Origin: Lewinellaceae bacterium
GTDB taxonomy: Bacteria > Bacteroidota > Bacteroidia > Chitinophagales > Saprospiraceae
DNA: 27,775 bases
Assembly: GCA_020636075.1 (NCBI GenBank)
Contig: JACJYO010000019.1
Span: forward strand, 1-27,775
Direction of reading: 5' to 3'
Shown: one piece after another, positions 8,616 through 15,795 of the stretch
Position numbering within the stretch: the first letter of the stretch is position 1
Layout of the letters: the number at the start of each line of letters is the position of its first letter
Notes under the pieces: generated by a model
Databases searched by the model: none
The model's input: the letters and a program-made list of their open reading frames with translations, nothing else
Told to the model about the DNA's origin: nothing
Program-made: the position numbers and the translations under genes

Positions 8616-9326
8616 CTAGGGCGCTTCCCGCCAAACCAGCACCACGCAGCGGTACAGTTTCCGGATTTCCTCCAGCTCGCTTTGCTGTTCAATATCCTCT
8701 TCAATATTGCCGGATACGGCTTCGCCGAAAACCCGCAGCAGCATGCGATCAGGCTCAACCCCCCGGTCGATCAGGTAATTGCGGGCAACGCGTGCGCGGG
8801 CTGTTGCGAGCTCGAGGTTTGCCTTGCCGCTGCCCACGGCGTCGGTGTAGCCCAGGATGCGCAGGTCGGATTTTGCTTTGCCGTTCAGTTTTTTAAGCAT
8901 GTAATCCAGATCGGCCTTTTCCGTTTCGGGCAGTGCAGACTGGCCCAGGCCGAAATAAATAAACCGGATGCTGTCGTTTTCGGTGATCGGGATAGGCCCG
9001 CCTTTGAAGTAGTTGCAAAAACTGAGGTCGGTGAGCAGGCGCTGAGCCTCCAGGTCGATGATGGACGCATAGGTGAAGCCCTTGGCGATCAGTTGCTGCT
9101 GCACTTTTTCGGCATCAATGTAGGTAGGGTACGAGCCAAAAATATACCGGTACATGCCGGTTTCATCCACGCTGGCGATCACGCCGTTGATCCCCTTGTC
9201 GGTGAAATAGGAGGACGGTACCGAATCGGTAAACGCAGCAACCTGAACGCGGAAATTTTGGGCCAAACCTGCACTCGCCGCACAGCACCAGACAGCGCAA
9301 ATCAGTGGGATGATCGTTCGTAACAT
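8616..9326 (-). CDS. SPOR-like / OmpA-family outer-membrane protein
   Basis: 236 residues. Residues 1-22 are a signal peptide (AASAGLA). Residues 24-95 resemble a SPOR fold (FRVQVAAFTD..., then YRYIFGSYPTYIDAEKVQQQ), which binds denuded peptidoglycan. Residues 120-230 are an OmpA C-terminal domain, with FIYFGLGQSALPETEKADLD, LRILGYTDAVGSGKANLELA and ARARVARNYLIDRGVE, the helix that binds diaminopimelate in peptidoglycan. No N-terminal beta-barrel is present, so it probably links or remodels the wall from the periplasm. It lies 114 bp upstream of the Reg_prop kinase on the same strand; a joint transcript is possible. A TACTTTCG sequence on the minus strand (9361-9368) could be its -7 box. The SPOR reading is weaker than the OmpA reading. 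Confidence 0.8.
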   Translation of the reverse strand: MLRTIIPLICAVWCCAASAGLAQNFRVQVAAFTDSVPSSYFTDKGINGVIASVDETGMYRYIFGSYPTYIDAEKVQQQLIAKGFTYASIIDLEAQRLLTDLSFCNYFKGGPIPITENDSIRFIYFGLGQSALPETEKADLDYMLKKLNGKAKSDLRILGYTDAVGSGKANLELATARARVARNYLIDRGVEPDRMLLRVFGEAVSGNIEEDIEQQSELEEIRKLYRCVVLVWREAP

Positions 9327-9462
9327 AGGGGGATGTCGTTAATTTTGAACAAATGCTGGGCGAAAGTAGGGATTTTTACCTGCATCAATCTTTTGCATTT
9401 CGCCATAAGGATTTTCCAAAACCGGCATTATATTCGCATTGAAGAGTCTAATCGGAAGTATT

Positions 9463-10359
9463 ATGCGTTTGTTAATCGGAATAGGAGCCGGGCTGCTCGC
9501 GCTCGGCACGGTGGTTTCCCTGCATGGCCCTGTGGCCCTGACGGCGCCCAACCGTTTGGCTGTGCTTTCCGCATCCGCGGCTATTTTTCCCGACCCCGAC
9601 CCGCAGGACTACTCCATTTTTAAAGAAAAAATTCCGGTCGCACAGGCCGAATCAACGCTGCCGGCACAAACCCTGGCAGTAGCCAAGTCCTTCCTTGGCA
9701 CGCCCTACGTCAGCGGAACCCTGGAAAGCAAGGGCCCCGAAACACTGACCATCAACCTGCAACAACTCGACTGCTGGACGTTTATGGAAAACAGTCTGGC
9801 GCTTGCCCTGGCAGCCCGCACCACTGCCCCCAGCCTCGACTCCATGCAGTATTTTGTCCAAAAACTGCGCTATTGGGGCGGCGCCATCGACGGCTATGCA
9901 TCGCGCATGCACTACTTCACGGGCTGGCTTCTGCAGGCGGAAAAGTCCGGTTACCTGAAAAATATCACCCGGGAGTTAGGCGGGATTCCATACCGGAAAA
10001 AAATCGGATACATGAGCGCCCGGCCTCAAAAGTATCCCGAGTTGAAAGATCCGGCGGCGTTGCAACAGATCCGGCAGGTTGAACAGCGCCTGAACGCCCA
10101 CGACTGGTTTTTTATTCCACAGGAAAAAATTGCCCGTATTGAACCCTTCCTTCAGGACGGCGACCTCATCGCCCTTACTTCCTGGAAAAAAGACCTGGAT
10201 ATTTCACACCAGGGTTTTGCGATCCGCAAAAATGGCCACATCCACCTGCTGCACGCCTCTTCGCTGGGCAAACGCGTATTGATCTCCGGGCAGCCGCTGG
10301 CGCAGTATGTCCGCTCGCAGAAGGGGCAGACGGGGATTATGGTAGCCAGGCTGAAGTGA
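9463..10359 (+). CDS. DUF1460 family protein (NlpC/P60-like amidase fold)
   Basis: 298 residues from the ATG at 9463; an in-frame TTG at 9439 would add eight residues and is less likely. Residues 3-22 form a membrane helix or uncleaved signal. The body matches DUF1460 proteins: the nucleophile Cys104 in QLDCWTFMEN and the general base His249 in DISHQGFAI, with WGG/Y and HLLHASS in the expected order. Members of this family are predicted N-acetylmuramoyl-L-alanine amidases or cell-wall endopeptidases acting in the periplasm. It is divergent from the SPOR/OmpA gene, also a wall-associated protein, across 136 bp, with a weak TATATTCG -7 candidate at 9429-9436. Activity is inferred from the family; both catalytic residues are present. 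Confidence 0.82.
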   Translation: MRLLIGIGAGLLALGTVVSLHGPVALTAPNRLAVLSASAAIFPDPDPQDYSIFKEKIPVAQAESTLPAQTLAVAKSFLGTPYVSGTLESKGPETLTINLQQLDCWTFMENSLALALAARTTAPSLDSMQYFVQKLRYWGGAIDGYASRMHYFTGWLLQAEKSGYLKNITRELGGIPYRKKIGYMSARPQKYPELKDPAALQQIRQVEQRLNAHDWFFIPQEKIARIEPFLQDGDLIALTSWKKDLDISHQGFAIRKNGHIHLLHASSLGKRVLISGQPLAQYVRSQKGQTGIMVARLK

Positions 10360-10395
10360 TTTCGGATTTCGGATTTCGGATTAGGGATTACGGGG
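10360..10395. repeat. Simple repeat of TTCGGA units next to the four-helix-bundle gene
   Basis: The sequence GATTTCGGATTTCGGATT recurs as short units and then degenerates into AGGGATTACGG. The other side of the neighbouring gene (10797-10828) has a related tract in the opposite sense (CCGCATTCCGTAATCCGCAT). The stop codon of the four-helix-bundle gene lies inside this tract. Confidence 0.55.
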
Positions 10396-10755
10396 AGGTT
10401 TCTTTTGGTTTTTGCGGGAAGTTTTAATTGAGCTTACTGTAATTGCCAACAATTCATTGCCTTCTTTCCATAAAGGAGCAATGGCTGTTCGCCACTCATT
10501 TGATTGACCAACGATAAATTCCAGCCAAAACAAGGTTTCATCTAATTCCTCTTCGACAATGCCAAGCTTGGCAATAAAGTCTTTTCCTGATTTTCGCCGG
10601 CAGGCAGCCCGGTAATTTGCTGCTGATGACGTTCCACTTTTTATTAATTGATATTTAGTATTCCTGTAAAGTATAATGTCGGGTAGTGCATCAGCAAATT
10701 GTACGATTGCTAATGCAAACTGCTTAAACCGTTCTTTTAATTCTTCCTGGGTCAT
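10381..10755 (-). CDS. Four-helix-bundle protein, 23S rRNA-intervening-sequence family
   Basis: 124 residues from the ATG at 10755 (MTQEELKERFKQFALAIVQF). The open frame reaches further upstream, but there it translates the CCGTAATCCGCATT repeats (reading GMRITECG), so the longer start is rejected. The middle is the family signature: YQLIKSGTSSAANYRAACRR, then KLGIVEEELDETLFWLEFI. Relatives are small helical proteins first noted inside 23S rRNA intervening sequences and common as free-standing genes in Bacteroidota; their function is unknown. The gene sits between repeat tracts of opposite sense, which suggests that it moved as a unit. The Lys/Arg/Pro-rich tail (KTSRKNQKKPPRNP) is partly encoded by the flanking tract. 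Confidence 0.85.
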   Translation of the reverse strand: MTQEELKERFKQFALAIVQFADALPDIILYRNTKYQLIKSGTSSAANYRAACRRKSGKDFIAKLGIVEEELDETLFWLEFIVGQSNEWRTAIAPLWKEGNELLAITVSSIKTSRKNQKKPPRNP

Positions 10756-10796
10756 ATTCAAGTTTTTTGATGTTGAATAATCCGCGATGGTGGCCA

Positions 10797-10828
10797 ATCC
10801 GCATTCCGTAATCCGCATTCCGTAATTA
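10797..10828. repeat. Simple repeat of CCGCATTCCGTAAT units
   Basis: Two near-identical units of CCGCATTCCGTAAT lie just upstream of the four-helix-bundle gene and reach the stop codon region of the flavin reductase gene (stop at 10826-10828). They mirror the TTCGGATT tract on the other side of the small gene. Confidence 0.5.
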
Positions 10829-11710
10829 CAAATATTCACTCAGCATTGCCAGTTTAGCCGCGAGTTCCAGGTCTTCCGCATTCAGTGCTTCCCGAACCAG
10901 TTGGTGCAGGGTCTCCAGTGAAGTGCCGGCAGTAATGTTGGCGCGTCCTTGGCCATTGGCTAACAGGGCCAACGATTCTTCCCGACCTGGCAAGGCCTGC
11001 AGGCTGGCAAAGCGGGCCAGTTCGTTGCCGGTGAGGATTTTGCTGTGCCGCAGGCCTTCGGGCAGGGCGTCAAAACCCACGCCGATGTCCGTCACTTTTT
11101 GAACGACTTCCATCACAGCATCGCCGCTGGCACGGGCATAATAAAAACGGCCCATACGGCCCATCAGGTCAATTTTTTGCGGGTCGATGCGTCCGGTATC
11201 GCTGAGTACCTGTTCGTTGATGTGCATCAGCACGATCCGGCAAACCACCAGGTTGCCGGCGCCGCCCAACGCACCAAGTGGCAGGACGCGCTCGACCACG
11301 CACTCCATGTGCACCGGACTTTCGGCCACCCGGAAGGGCTTCACGCGTTCGGAGGGCAAAGGCGTCAACCCGGCCTTTTCAAACTCATTAACTCCGGCAT
11401 CGAATTCGATGCTACACAACGCCATCTGCCGAACAATCGAATAGGGTACGACGTTAATTACTACCTCTCCGGTATCTTCCACATTTTTGAGGGTATCCTT
11501 GGTAGTATTGTTGGCTACCCGCCGGTTCGACGAGAAGATCAGAATGGGCGGATTGCTGCTAAAGGCGTTGAAAAAGCTGTAGGGCGCCAGGTTGGGCACA
11601 CCGTCTGTACTCAGCGTGCTCGCAAATGCAATGGGGCGGGGCGCTACGGCGCCGAGAATATACTGATGCAGGTCTTTGGTGGGTATTTGTGTTGGGTCAA
11701 TGGTAAGCAC
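10826..11710 (-). CDS. Flavin reductase family protein (FMN-binding split barrel)
   Basis: 294 residues from a GTG at 11710 (MLTIDPTQIPTKDLHQYILG). The frame is open further upstream, but there it translates the hairpin repeats at 11725-11780 (reading AEPCSAVLHTNAERSSA), so GTG is preferred because it gives the usual family N-terminus. Residues 18-190 are the flavin reductase-like split barrel: GAVAPRPIAFASTLSTDGVP, NLAPYSFFNAFSSNPPILIF, KDTLKNVEDTGEVVINVVPY. The C-terminal 90 residues are a helical extension (LPEGLRHSKILTGNELARFA). The protein probably binds FMN and acts in the cytoplasm in an NAD(P)H-dependent reduction; the partner and substrate are not shown by context. Divergent from the thioredoxin-like gene. 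Confidence 0.85.
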   Translation of the reverse strand: MLTIDPTQIPTKDLHQYILGAVAPRPIAFASTLSTDGVPNLAPYSFFNAFSSNPPILIFSSNRRVANNTTKDTLKNVEDTGEVVINVVPYSIVRQMALCSIEFDAGVNEFEKAGLTPLPSERVKPFRVAESPVHMECVVERVLPLGALGGAGNLVVCRIVLMHINEQVLSDTGRIDPQKIDLMGRMGRFYYARASGDAVMEVVQKVTDIGVGFDALPEGLRHSKILTGNELARFASLQALPGREESLALLANGQGRANITAGTSLETLHQLVREALNAEDLELAAKLAMLSEYL

Positions 11711-11724
11711 GGTAACTGGATTTT

Positions 11725-11780
11725 GTACCGCCGAACTCCGTTCGGCGTTTGTGTGTAGTACCGCCGAACAAGGTTCGGCG
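11725..11780. repeat. Two tandem REP-like hairpins
   Basis: Two 23-bp units, 11725-11747 and 11758-11780, each read GTACCGCCGAAC-nnn-GTTCGGCG and are 33 bp apart. Each contains perfect 8-bp inverted arms around a 3-nt loop (TCC in the first, AAG in the second). The loop differs while the arms are identical, which argues for selection or gene conversion on the stem. They lie in the divergent gap between the flavin reductase and thioredoxin-like genes. Confidence 0.7.
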
Positions 11781-11887
11781 CAGGCGTGTTGAATGAGCTC
11801 AATACCACAAATCAACACGCAGGAACAAATAAACAGTTTGCGGTTCGGAACGTTGTGCAGTTTGTCTATAAAAAACTTGGAAATACG

Positions 11888-12400
11888 ATGCAATCACGAT
11901 TTTGGAAACTTGGCTTTGTCGTTTTGGGCTTGGTAATAGCCTATGCCGTTTATCAGTACCGACAGCCACGGTTTATTGCAGGCGAAACGGCGCCCGATTT
12001 TACGACGACCCTGACTAATGGCGAAACAGTGCGCCTTTCGGATTTACGCGGCAAATACGTGTTGCTGCAGTTCTGGGGAAGCTGGTGCGGCCCCTGCCGG
12101 GCTGAAAACCGGCACTTGGTACCGCTTTACGAGCAATTCCACGACCAGGGTTTTGAAATTTTCAGCATAGCCATTGAGTCCAACGAGCGGTCCTGGAAAC
12201 GGGCTGTCGAAATGGACGGGCTCTACTGGAAATACCATACGGTGGAGTACGACCAGTTCAAGGGGCCTTTGGCCCGGCAGTTCAACATTCATTCGATTCC
12301 TACCACTTTTTTGATCAACCCGGATGGCCGGATCATGGGCGTTAACCTTAAAACGGACCAACTGGAAAAAATGCTGCAAACAGCCCTGGCCAGCCGCTGA
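11888..12400 (+). CDS. Membrane-anchored TlpA/ResA-like thioredoxin
   Basis: 170 residues from the ATG at 11888 (MQSRFWKLGF). A longer in-frame start at 11786 exists but would place 34 unrelated residues before the membrane helix. Residues 8-22 are a membrane anchor and the rest faces the periplasm. The redox motif is WCGPC (Cys67, Cys70); the cis-Pro is Pro138 (HSIPTTF); GETAPDFTTTLTNGETVRLS is the usual AhpC/TSA-like beginning. It should reduce disulfides in periplasmic or secreted proteins, as in cytochrome c maturation or stress repair. No cytochrome genes are nearby, so the target is unknown. Confidence 0.88.
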   Translation: MQSRFWKLGFVVLGLVIAYAVYQYRQPRFIAGETAPDFTTTLTNGETVRLSDLRGKYVLLQFWGSWCGPCRAENRHLVPLYEQFHDQGFEIFSIAIESNERSWKRAVEMDGLYWKYHTVEYDQFKGPLARQFNIHSIPTTFLINPDGRIMGVNLKTDQLEKMLQTALASR

Positions 12401-12433
12401 CAAATTGGCACATATTCCCGGAGGGCATAATAA

Positions 12434-12465
12434 TTGTACAACAGGCTGACAACTAGATACTTTTA
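12434..12465 (+). promoter_or_regulatory. Candidate promoter of grpE
   Basis: TTG at 12434-12436, 21 bp, then TACTTTTA at 12458-12465, close to the Bacteroidota form TTTG-N19-21-TAnnTTTG (the last base differs and the -33 box is partial). The start codon is 11 bp after the box, a short leader, so the call is tentative. Confidence 0.3.
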
Positions 12466-12475
12466 CGAATAACAG

Positions 12476-13042
12476 ATGTTGAAAAACAATTCAACCATGG
12501 ATGATAAGCGCCCGGACACGAACGAACAAGAGCTCGTGGAAAATGCCACCGAGCAGGCCGGAAACCAAACCGAAGACCCAAAAACAACCCAGGATGCTGA
12601 AAATGACCCACCTGAAAATGACAGCATTCAGCAACAGCTGGAGGAATCCAGAAAGAAATACCTCTACCTGCTTTCCGATTTCGAAAACTTCAAACGCAAC
12701 GTAGCCAAAGAACGCCTCGAACTCAAACAAACGGCTGGACGTGACATCGTGACAGCACTACTGCCAGTTTTGGATGATTTTGACAGGGCCGCCAAAAACA
12801 CCGCGCTTGATGAAGGTATCGCCCTGATCCACCACAAACTCCGGCACACGCTGCAAAGTTTCGGTTTGTCGGAACTGAACTTCGATGCCGGCGATGCCTT
12901 CGATGCCGACACGCAGGAAGCCGTAGCCGAAATCCCCGCGCCCTCCAAAAAAGTGCAGGGCAAAATTGTCGAAGTGATCGAGAAAGGCTACAAACTCGGC
13001 GAACGGATCATCCGCTACGCAAAAGTGGTGATCGGAAAATGA
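12476..13042 (+). CDS. grpE: GrpE nucleotide-exchange factor
   Basis: 188 residues. The N-terminal 50 residues are acidic and disordered; residues 50-100 form the long dimer coiled coil (QQQLEESRKKYLYLLSDFEN, then FKRNVAKERLEL); residues 110-188 are the beta domain, with FGLSELNFDAGDAFDADTQE and the closing KGYKLGERIIRYAKVVIGK. GrpE releases ADP from DnaK and so drives the Hsp70 cycle in the cytoplasm. A second in-frame ATG at 12497 (MDDKRPDTNE) is an equally possible start. It is followed at 31 bp by dnaJ on the same strand, the usual pair; dnaK is not in the window. I see no CIRCE element upstream. Confidence 0.95.
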   Translation: MLKNNSTMDDKRPDTNEQELVENATEQAGNQTEDPKTTQDAENDPPENDSIQQQLEESRKKYLYLLSDFENFKRNVAKERLELKQTAGRDIVTALLPVLDDFDRAAKNTALDEGIALIHHKLRHTLQSFGLSELNFDAGDAFDADTQEAVAEIPAPSKKVQGKIVEVIEKGYKLGERIIRYAKVVIGK

Positions 13043-13073
13043 TAACTACCACAGTCGATCAATGACCAACACA

Positions 13074-14240
13074 ATGGCTAAACGAGACTATTACGAGGTG
13101 CTGGGCGTGGCCAAAAACGCCGCTGCGGATGAAATTAAAAAGGCCTATCGCAAGAAAGCCCTCGAATTTCACCCCGATAAAAACCCGGGGGATAAATCGG
13201 CAGAAGAGAAATTCAAGGAAGCCGCCGAGGCTTACGAGGTGCTGAGCGATGCCGACAAGCGCGCCCGCTACGACCGGTATGGCCATGCCGGTGTAGACGG
13301 TATGAGCGGTGGACACACCAGTTTTGAAGGGATGACGATGGACGACATCCTGCGCCGTTTTGGCTTTGATACCGACGATATTTTTTCCGAATTTTTTGGC
13401 GGTGGCGGTGGCCGGCGCGGTGGTTTTCGCACGGCGCGTTCCAGAGGTGAACGCGGCGCCAACCTGCGCATAAAAGTGAAAATGACGCTCGAGGAAATCG
13501 CCACGGGGGTCAGCAAAAAGATCAAGGTCCGCAAACAAGTTGCCTGCAAAACCTGCAACGGCAGCGGCGCCCGCGACAGCAGCTCGGTAGACACCTGCAA
13601 CACCTGCCGCGGCTCGGGCATGGTGAGCCGGATCACGCAAACGCCCTTCGGGGCCATGCAAACCACAACAACCTGTCCCACCTGCAATGGCAGCGGTCAA
13701 ACCATTAAGGCCGCATGCAATGTCTGCAAAGGCGATGGTCGGGTGTTTGGCGAAGAAACCCTGGATGTCGACATCCCGGCCGGCGTACACGAAGGCATCC
13801 AGCTGTCCATGTCGGGCAAAGGCAATTCCGGCGCCAAAGGCGGCCAACCCGGCGACCTGATCATCACCATCGAGGAACTCCCGCACGATGATTTTACCCG
13901 CGAGGGGAACAACATCATGTACGAGCTATTCATCAATATTGCCGACGCAGCGCTTGGAGCCCAGGTGGAAGTGCCGACGCTTGACGGACGGGCCCGTATT
14001 AAAATTCCGACGGGTACCCAATCGGGTAAGATTTTCCGCTTGCGCGAAAAAGGACTGCCGGCCCTGCAGAGCTACCACCGCGGCGACCAATTGGTGCACG
14101 TCAACGTGTGGACGCCCAAAAAGGTGTCGGATGAAGAACGCCGCCTGTTGGAGCAGCTGCGCAATTCGCCCGGATTCCAGCCCGATCCCGGGAAAGAGGA
14201 CAAGAGTTTTATTGATCGGGTGAAAGATATTTTCGGGTAA
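13074..14240 (+). CDS. dnaJ: Chaperone protein DnaJ
   Basis: 388 residues from ATG 13074 (MAKRDYYEVLGV), preferred over an in-frame ATG at 13062 because it gives the standard N-terminus. Residues 1-70 are the J domain with His33-Pro34-Asp35. A Gly/Phe-rich segment follows (GMSGGHTSFEGMTMDD, then FGGGGGRRGG). From Cys158 there are four zinc-binding CxxCxGxG units: CKTCNGSG, CNTCRGSG, CPTCNGSG and CNVCKGDG. The rest is the substrate-binding beta region and dimer end. It delivers unfolded clients to DnaK and stimulates its ATPase in the cytoplasm. It is full length and co-directional with grpE. Confidence 0.97.
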   Translation: MAKRDYYEVLGVAKNAAADEIKKAYRKKALEFHPDKNPGDKSAEEKFKEAAEAYEVLSDADKRARYDRYGHAGVDGMSGGHTSFEGMTMDDILRRFGFDTDDIFSEFFGGGGGRRGGFRTARSRGERGANLRIKVKMTLEEIATGVSKKIKVRKQVACKTCNGSGARDSSSVDTCNTCRGSGMVSRITQTPFGAMQTTTTCPTCNGSGQTIKAACNVCKGDGRVFGEETLDVDIPAGVHEGIQLSMSGKGNSGAKGGQPGDLIITIEELPHDDFTREGNNIMYELFINIADAALGAQVEVPTLDGRARIKIPTGTQSGKIFRLREKGLPALQSYHRGDQLVHVNVWTPKKVSDEERRLLEQLRNSPGFQPDPGKEDKSFIDRVKDIFG

Positions 14241-14297
14241 GGCAAAACCAGCCGGGTATTTTTTCAAAAAAAACATCGACTTAACGCCTGATCTTTT

Positions 14298-14328
14298 TTT
14301 GGAAAAATGACCTGACAGGTTACCTTTG
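14298..14328 (+). promoter_or_regulatory. Promoter of the tRNA-Leu gene (Bacteroidota -33/-7 type)
   Basis: TTTG at 14298-14301, exactly 19 bp, then TACCTTTG at 14321-14328. This is a perfect match to TTTG-N19-TAnnTTTG, the promoter form of the Bacteroidota primary sigma factor. The tRNA starts 31 bp after the box. It serves as a local reference for weaker promoters in the window. Confidence 0.8.
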
Positions 14329-14358
14329 CAGCCGCAATTTTGAAAGCGCAGTTTTTAC

Positions 14359-14445
14359 GGCCACGTGGCGGAATTGGTAGACGCGCTACTTTGAGGGGGT
14401 AGTGTCCCTACGGACGTGCTGGTTCGACTCCAGTCGTGGTCACCA
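14359..14445 (+). tRNA. tRNA-Leu (anticodon GAG), CCA encoded
   Basis: 87 nt with a complete cloverleaf. The acceptor stem is GGCCACG (14359-14365) with CGTGGTC (14435-14441, one G-U pair), the discriminator is A14442 and the encoded CCA is 14443-14445. The D arm contains AATTGGTAGAC. The anticodon arm is CTACT-TTGAGGG-GGTAG, with anticodon GAG at 14393-14395, which reads CUC and CUU. A long class II variable arm follows (TGTCCCTACGGAC), as expected for leucine. The T arm is GCTGG-TTCGACT-CCAGT. It has its own promoter and terminator. Confidence 0.95.
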
Positions 14446-14460
14446 CAAGAAATCTGCTGA

Positions 14461-14494
14461 CGCCTGATCGGATAACTTCGATCGGGCGTTTTTT
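14461..14494 (+). terminator. Rho-independent terminator of tRNA-Leu
   Basis: CGCCTGATCG (14461-14470) pairs with CGATCGGGCG (14479-14488) over 10 bp with one G-U, around the loop GATAACTT, followed directly by TTTTTT (14489-14494). It lies 16 bp after the tRNA and before the next start codon. Confidence 0.85.
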
Positions 14495-14555
14495 GTTGGA
14501 GATAGCCTACTTTTGTCGGGAAGGGGATGTACTTCGAAAAGAACCGGTGCTAAAC

Positions 14556-15764
14556 ATGAAAAATCAAGACCAGAACCATGCTGAAACGCCGCTTGTAACG
14601 GCCGCCCGGGCGCATGTGCTTCAGCTTTGGAACACCCAACATGACGCCCGGCTGGTGTTCCACAATTTTGCCCAGGCCGCAGCAATTGCCGAACAGGCCG
14701 GCGCCATTTCCCGGGCCGAAGGGCTGCCGGAATCCGACCGCGAACTCGTGCAAGTCGCCGCCTGGTTTCACAATGTCGGCTACCTCTACGAACCCCGGCA
14801 GGTCGCCGAAACCAGTGCCATCCGCGCCGAATTTTTCATGGTTGAACAAAAATGCGTGCCGGAAAAAATTGAACAGTTGCGTCAGACCATCATGGAGGCG
14901 TTTGCTCCAAATAAGACGGAATTGGAAACCGCCCGGGTGTTGCACGACGCCATCCGCGCGTACGATTGGGCCGAAACCTACGACACCCGCGGCCCGCTCC
15001 TCCAACTCGAACAGGAACTGCTCAGCGGACATGCGCCCGATCCTGCGGCCTGGCTGGAATTTGTACGCAAACAGCTACAGGAGCCCTTTTTAACCGCCTC
15101 GGCCAAACAAACCTACGAGCCTGCGCTGGCTGCCCGCCAGTTGGAACTGCACCAGCAATTGAGCGCGCCCGGCATTCTTCCATCGGCCAAAAAGAAAAAA
15201 TCGGAACAAGCCGCTCCCGAGCGCTTTGACCGCCTGGCCCGTCGGCCGTTGCGTTCCAGCATCCAGACCTACTTCCGCGCCAACTACGCCAACCACATCC
15301 GCCTCAGCGCTATTGCCGACAACAAGGCCCACATCATGATCAGCGTGAACTCCATCCTGCTGTCGGTGGCGATATCCTTGTTGACCTACCAAACCTTCAC
15401 CAACCGCAACCCGCTGTTCATCCTGCCCATCATCCTGTTTTTGGTGACCAGCCTGAGCTCGTTGATCTATGCGGTACTTTCTTCCAAGCCGCGGGTTACC
15501 AGTTTTATGCCGCATCCGCAACAGCCCGCCAGCCCGGTGTTTTTCGGCAGCTTTATCCACCTCAGCCTCGACCAGTACGAAGCCGCTGTAGATGAAATGC
15601 TCCGCGACGGCCGCCTGCTTTTTGGCAACATGGCCCGCGACCTGTATTTTCTGGGGCATGTGCTCGACAAAAAGTACAAGTTGCTGGCCTACTCGTACAC
15701 CATTTTTATGATGGGTTTTGTGGCAACGGTAGGCGCCTTTTTGGGCGCGTATTTTTTGGGTTGA
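14556..15764 (+). CDS. HD-domain / PycTM (Pycsar effector family) membrane protein
   Basis: 402 residues from ATG 14556; the open frame extends back into the tRNA, so the longer start is rejected. Residues 20-200 are an HD-type helical domain, but the metal motif is altered: the usual H-N-x-x-H reads His36-Asn-Phe-Ala-Gln40, and the HD pair reads His72-Asn73 (AAWFHNVGYL), so hydrolase activity is doubtful. A basic linker follows (AKKKKSE, 211-217). Residues 236-402 match the PycTM/DUF5706 region: YFRANYANHIRLSAIADNKA, then hydrophobic helices at about 262-278, 287-307 and 378-400. In Pycsar defence, PycTM proteins respond to cCMP or cUMP and damage the membrane. No pyrimidine cyclase gene lies nearby, and HD-PycTM fusions of this kind are common chromosomal genes in Bacteroidota, so a defence role is not shown. 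Confidence 0.8.
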   Translation: MKNQDQNHAETPLVTAARAHVLQLWNTQHDARLVFHNFAQAAAIAEQAGAISRAEGLPESDRELVQVAAWFHNVGYLYEPRQVAETSAIRAEFFMVEQKCVPEKIEQLRQTIMEAFAPNKTELETARVLHDAIRAYDWAETYDTRGPLLQLEQELLSGHAPDPAAWLEFVRKQLQEPFLTASAKQTYEPALAARQLELHQQLSAPGILPSAKKKKSEQAAPERFDRLARRPLRSSIQTYFRANYANHIRLSAIADNKAHIMISVNSILLSVAISLLTYQTFTNRNPLFILPIILFLVTSLSSLIYAVLSSKPRVTSFMPHPQQPASPVFFGSFIHLSLDQYEAAVDEMLRDGRLLFGNMARDLYFLGHVLDKKYKLLAYSYTIFMMGFVATVGAFLGAYFLG

Positions 15765-15795
15765 AATTTCATCACATTGTAATTCGTAAAAACCA

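Noticed and set aside
5346..9326. Polysaccharide utilisation locus
   Set aside because: A Reg_prop kinase is present, but there is no SusC/SusD pair and no glycoside hydrolase in the window.
12401..12475. CIRCE or other heat-shock operator before grpE
   Set aside because: No TTAGCACTC-N9-GAGTGCTAA-like inverted repeat is present.
13059..13886. 275-codon open frame on the minus strand
   Set aside because: Antisense to dnaJ, with the Ala/Gly-rich composition expected of a shadow frame.
14359..14445. tRNA-flanking integration site (att)
   Set aside because: No direct copy of the tRNA 3' end was found elsewhere in the window and there is no integrase gene.
14436..14555. N-terminal extension of the HD-PycTM protein starting inside tRNA-Leu
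   Set aside because: It would translate the tRNA 3' end and the terminator hairpin; the ATG at 14556 gives a sensible start.
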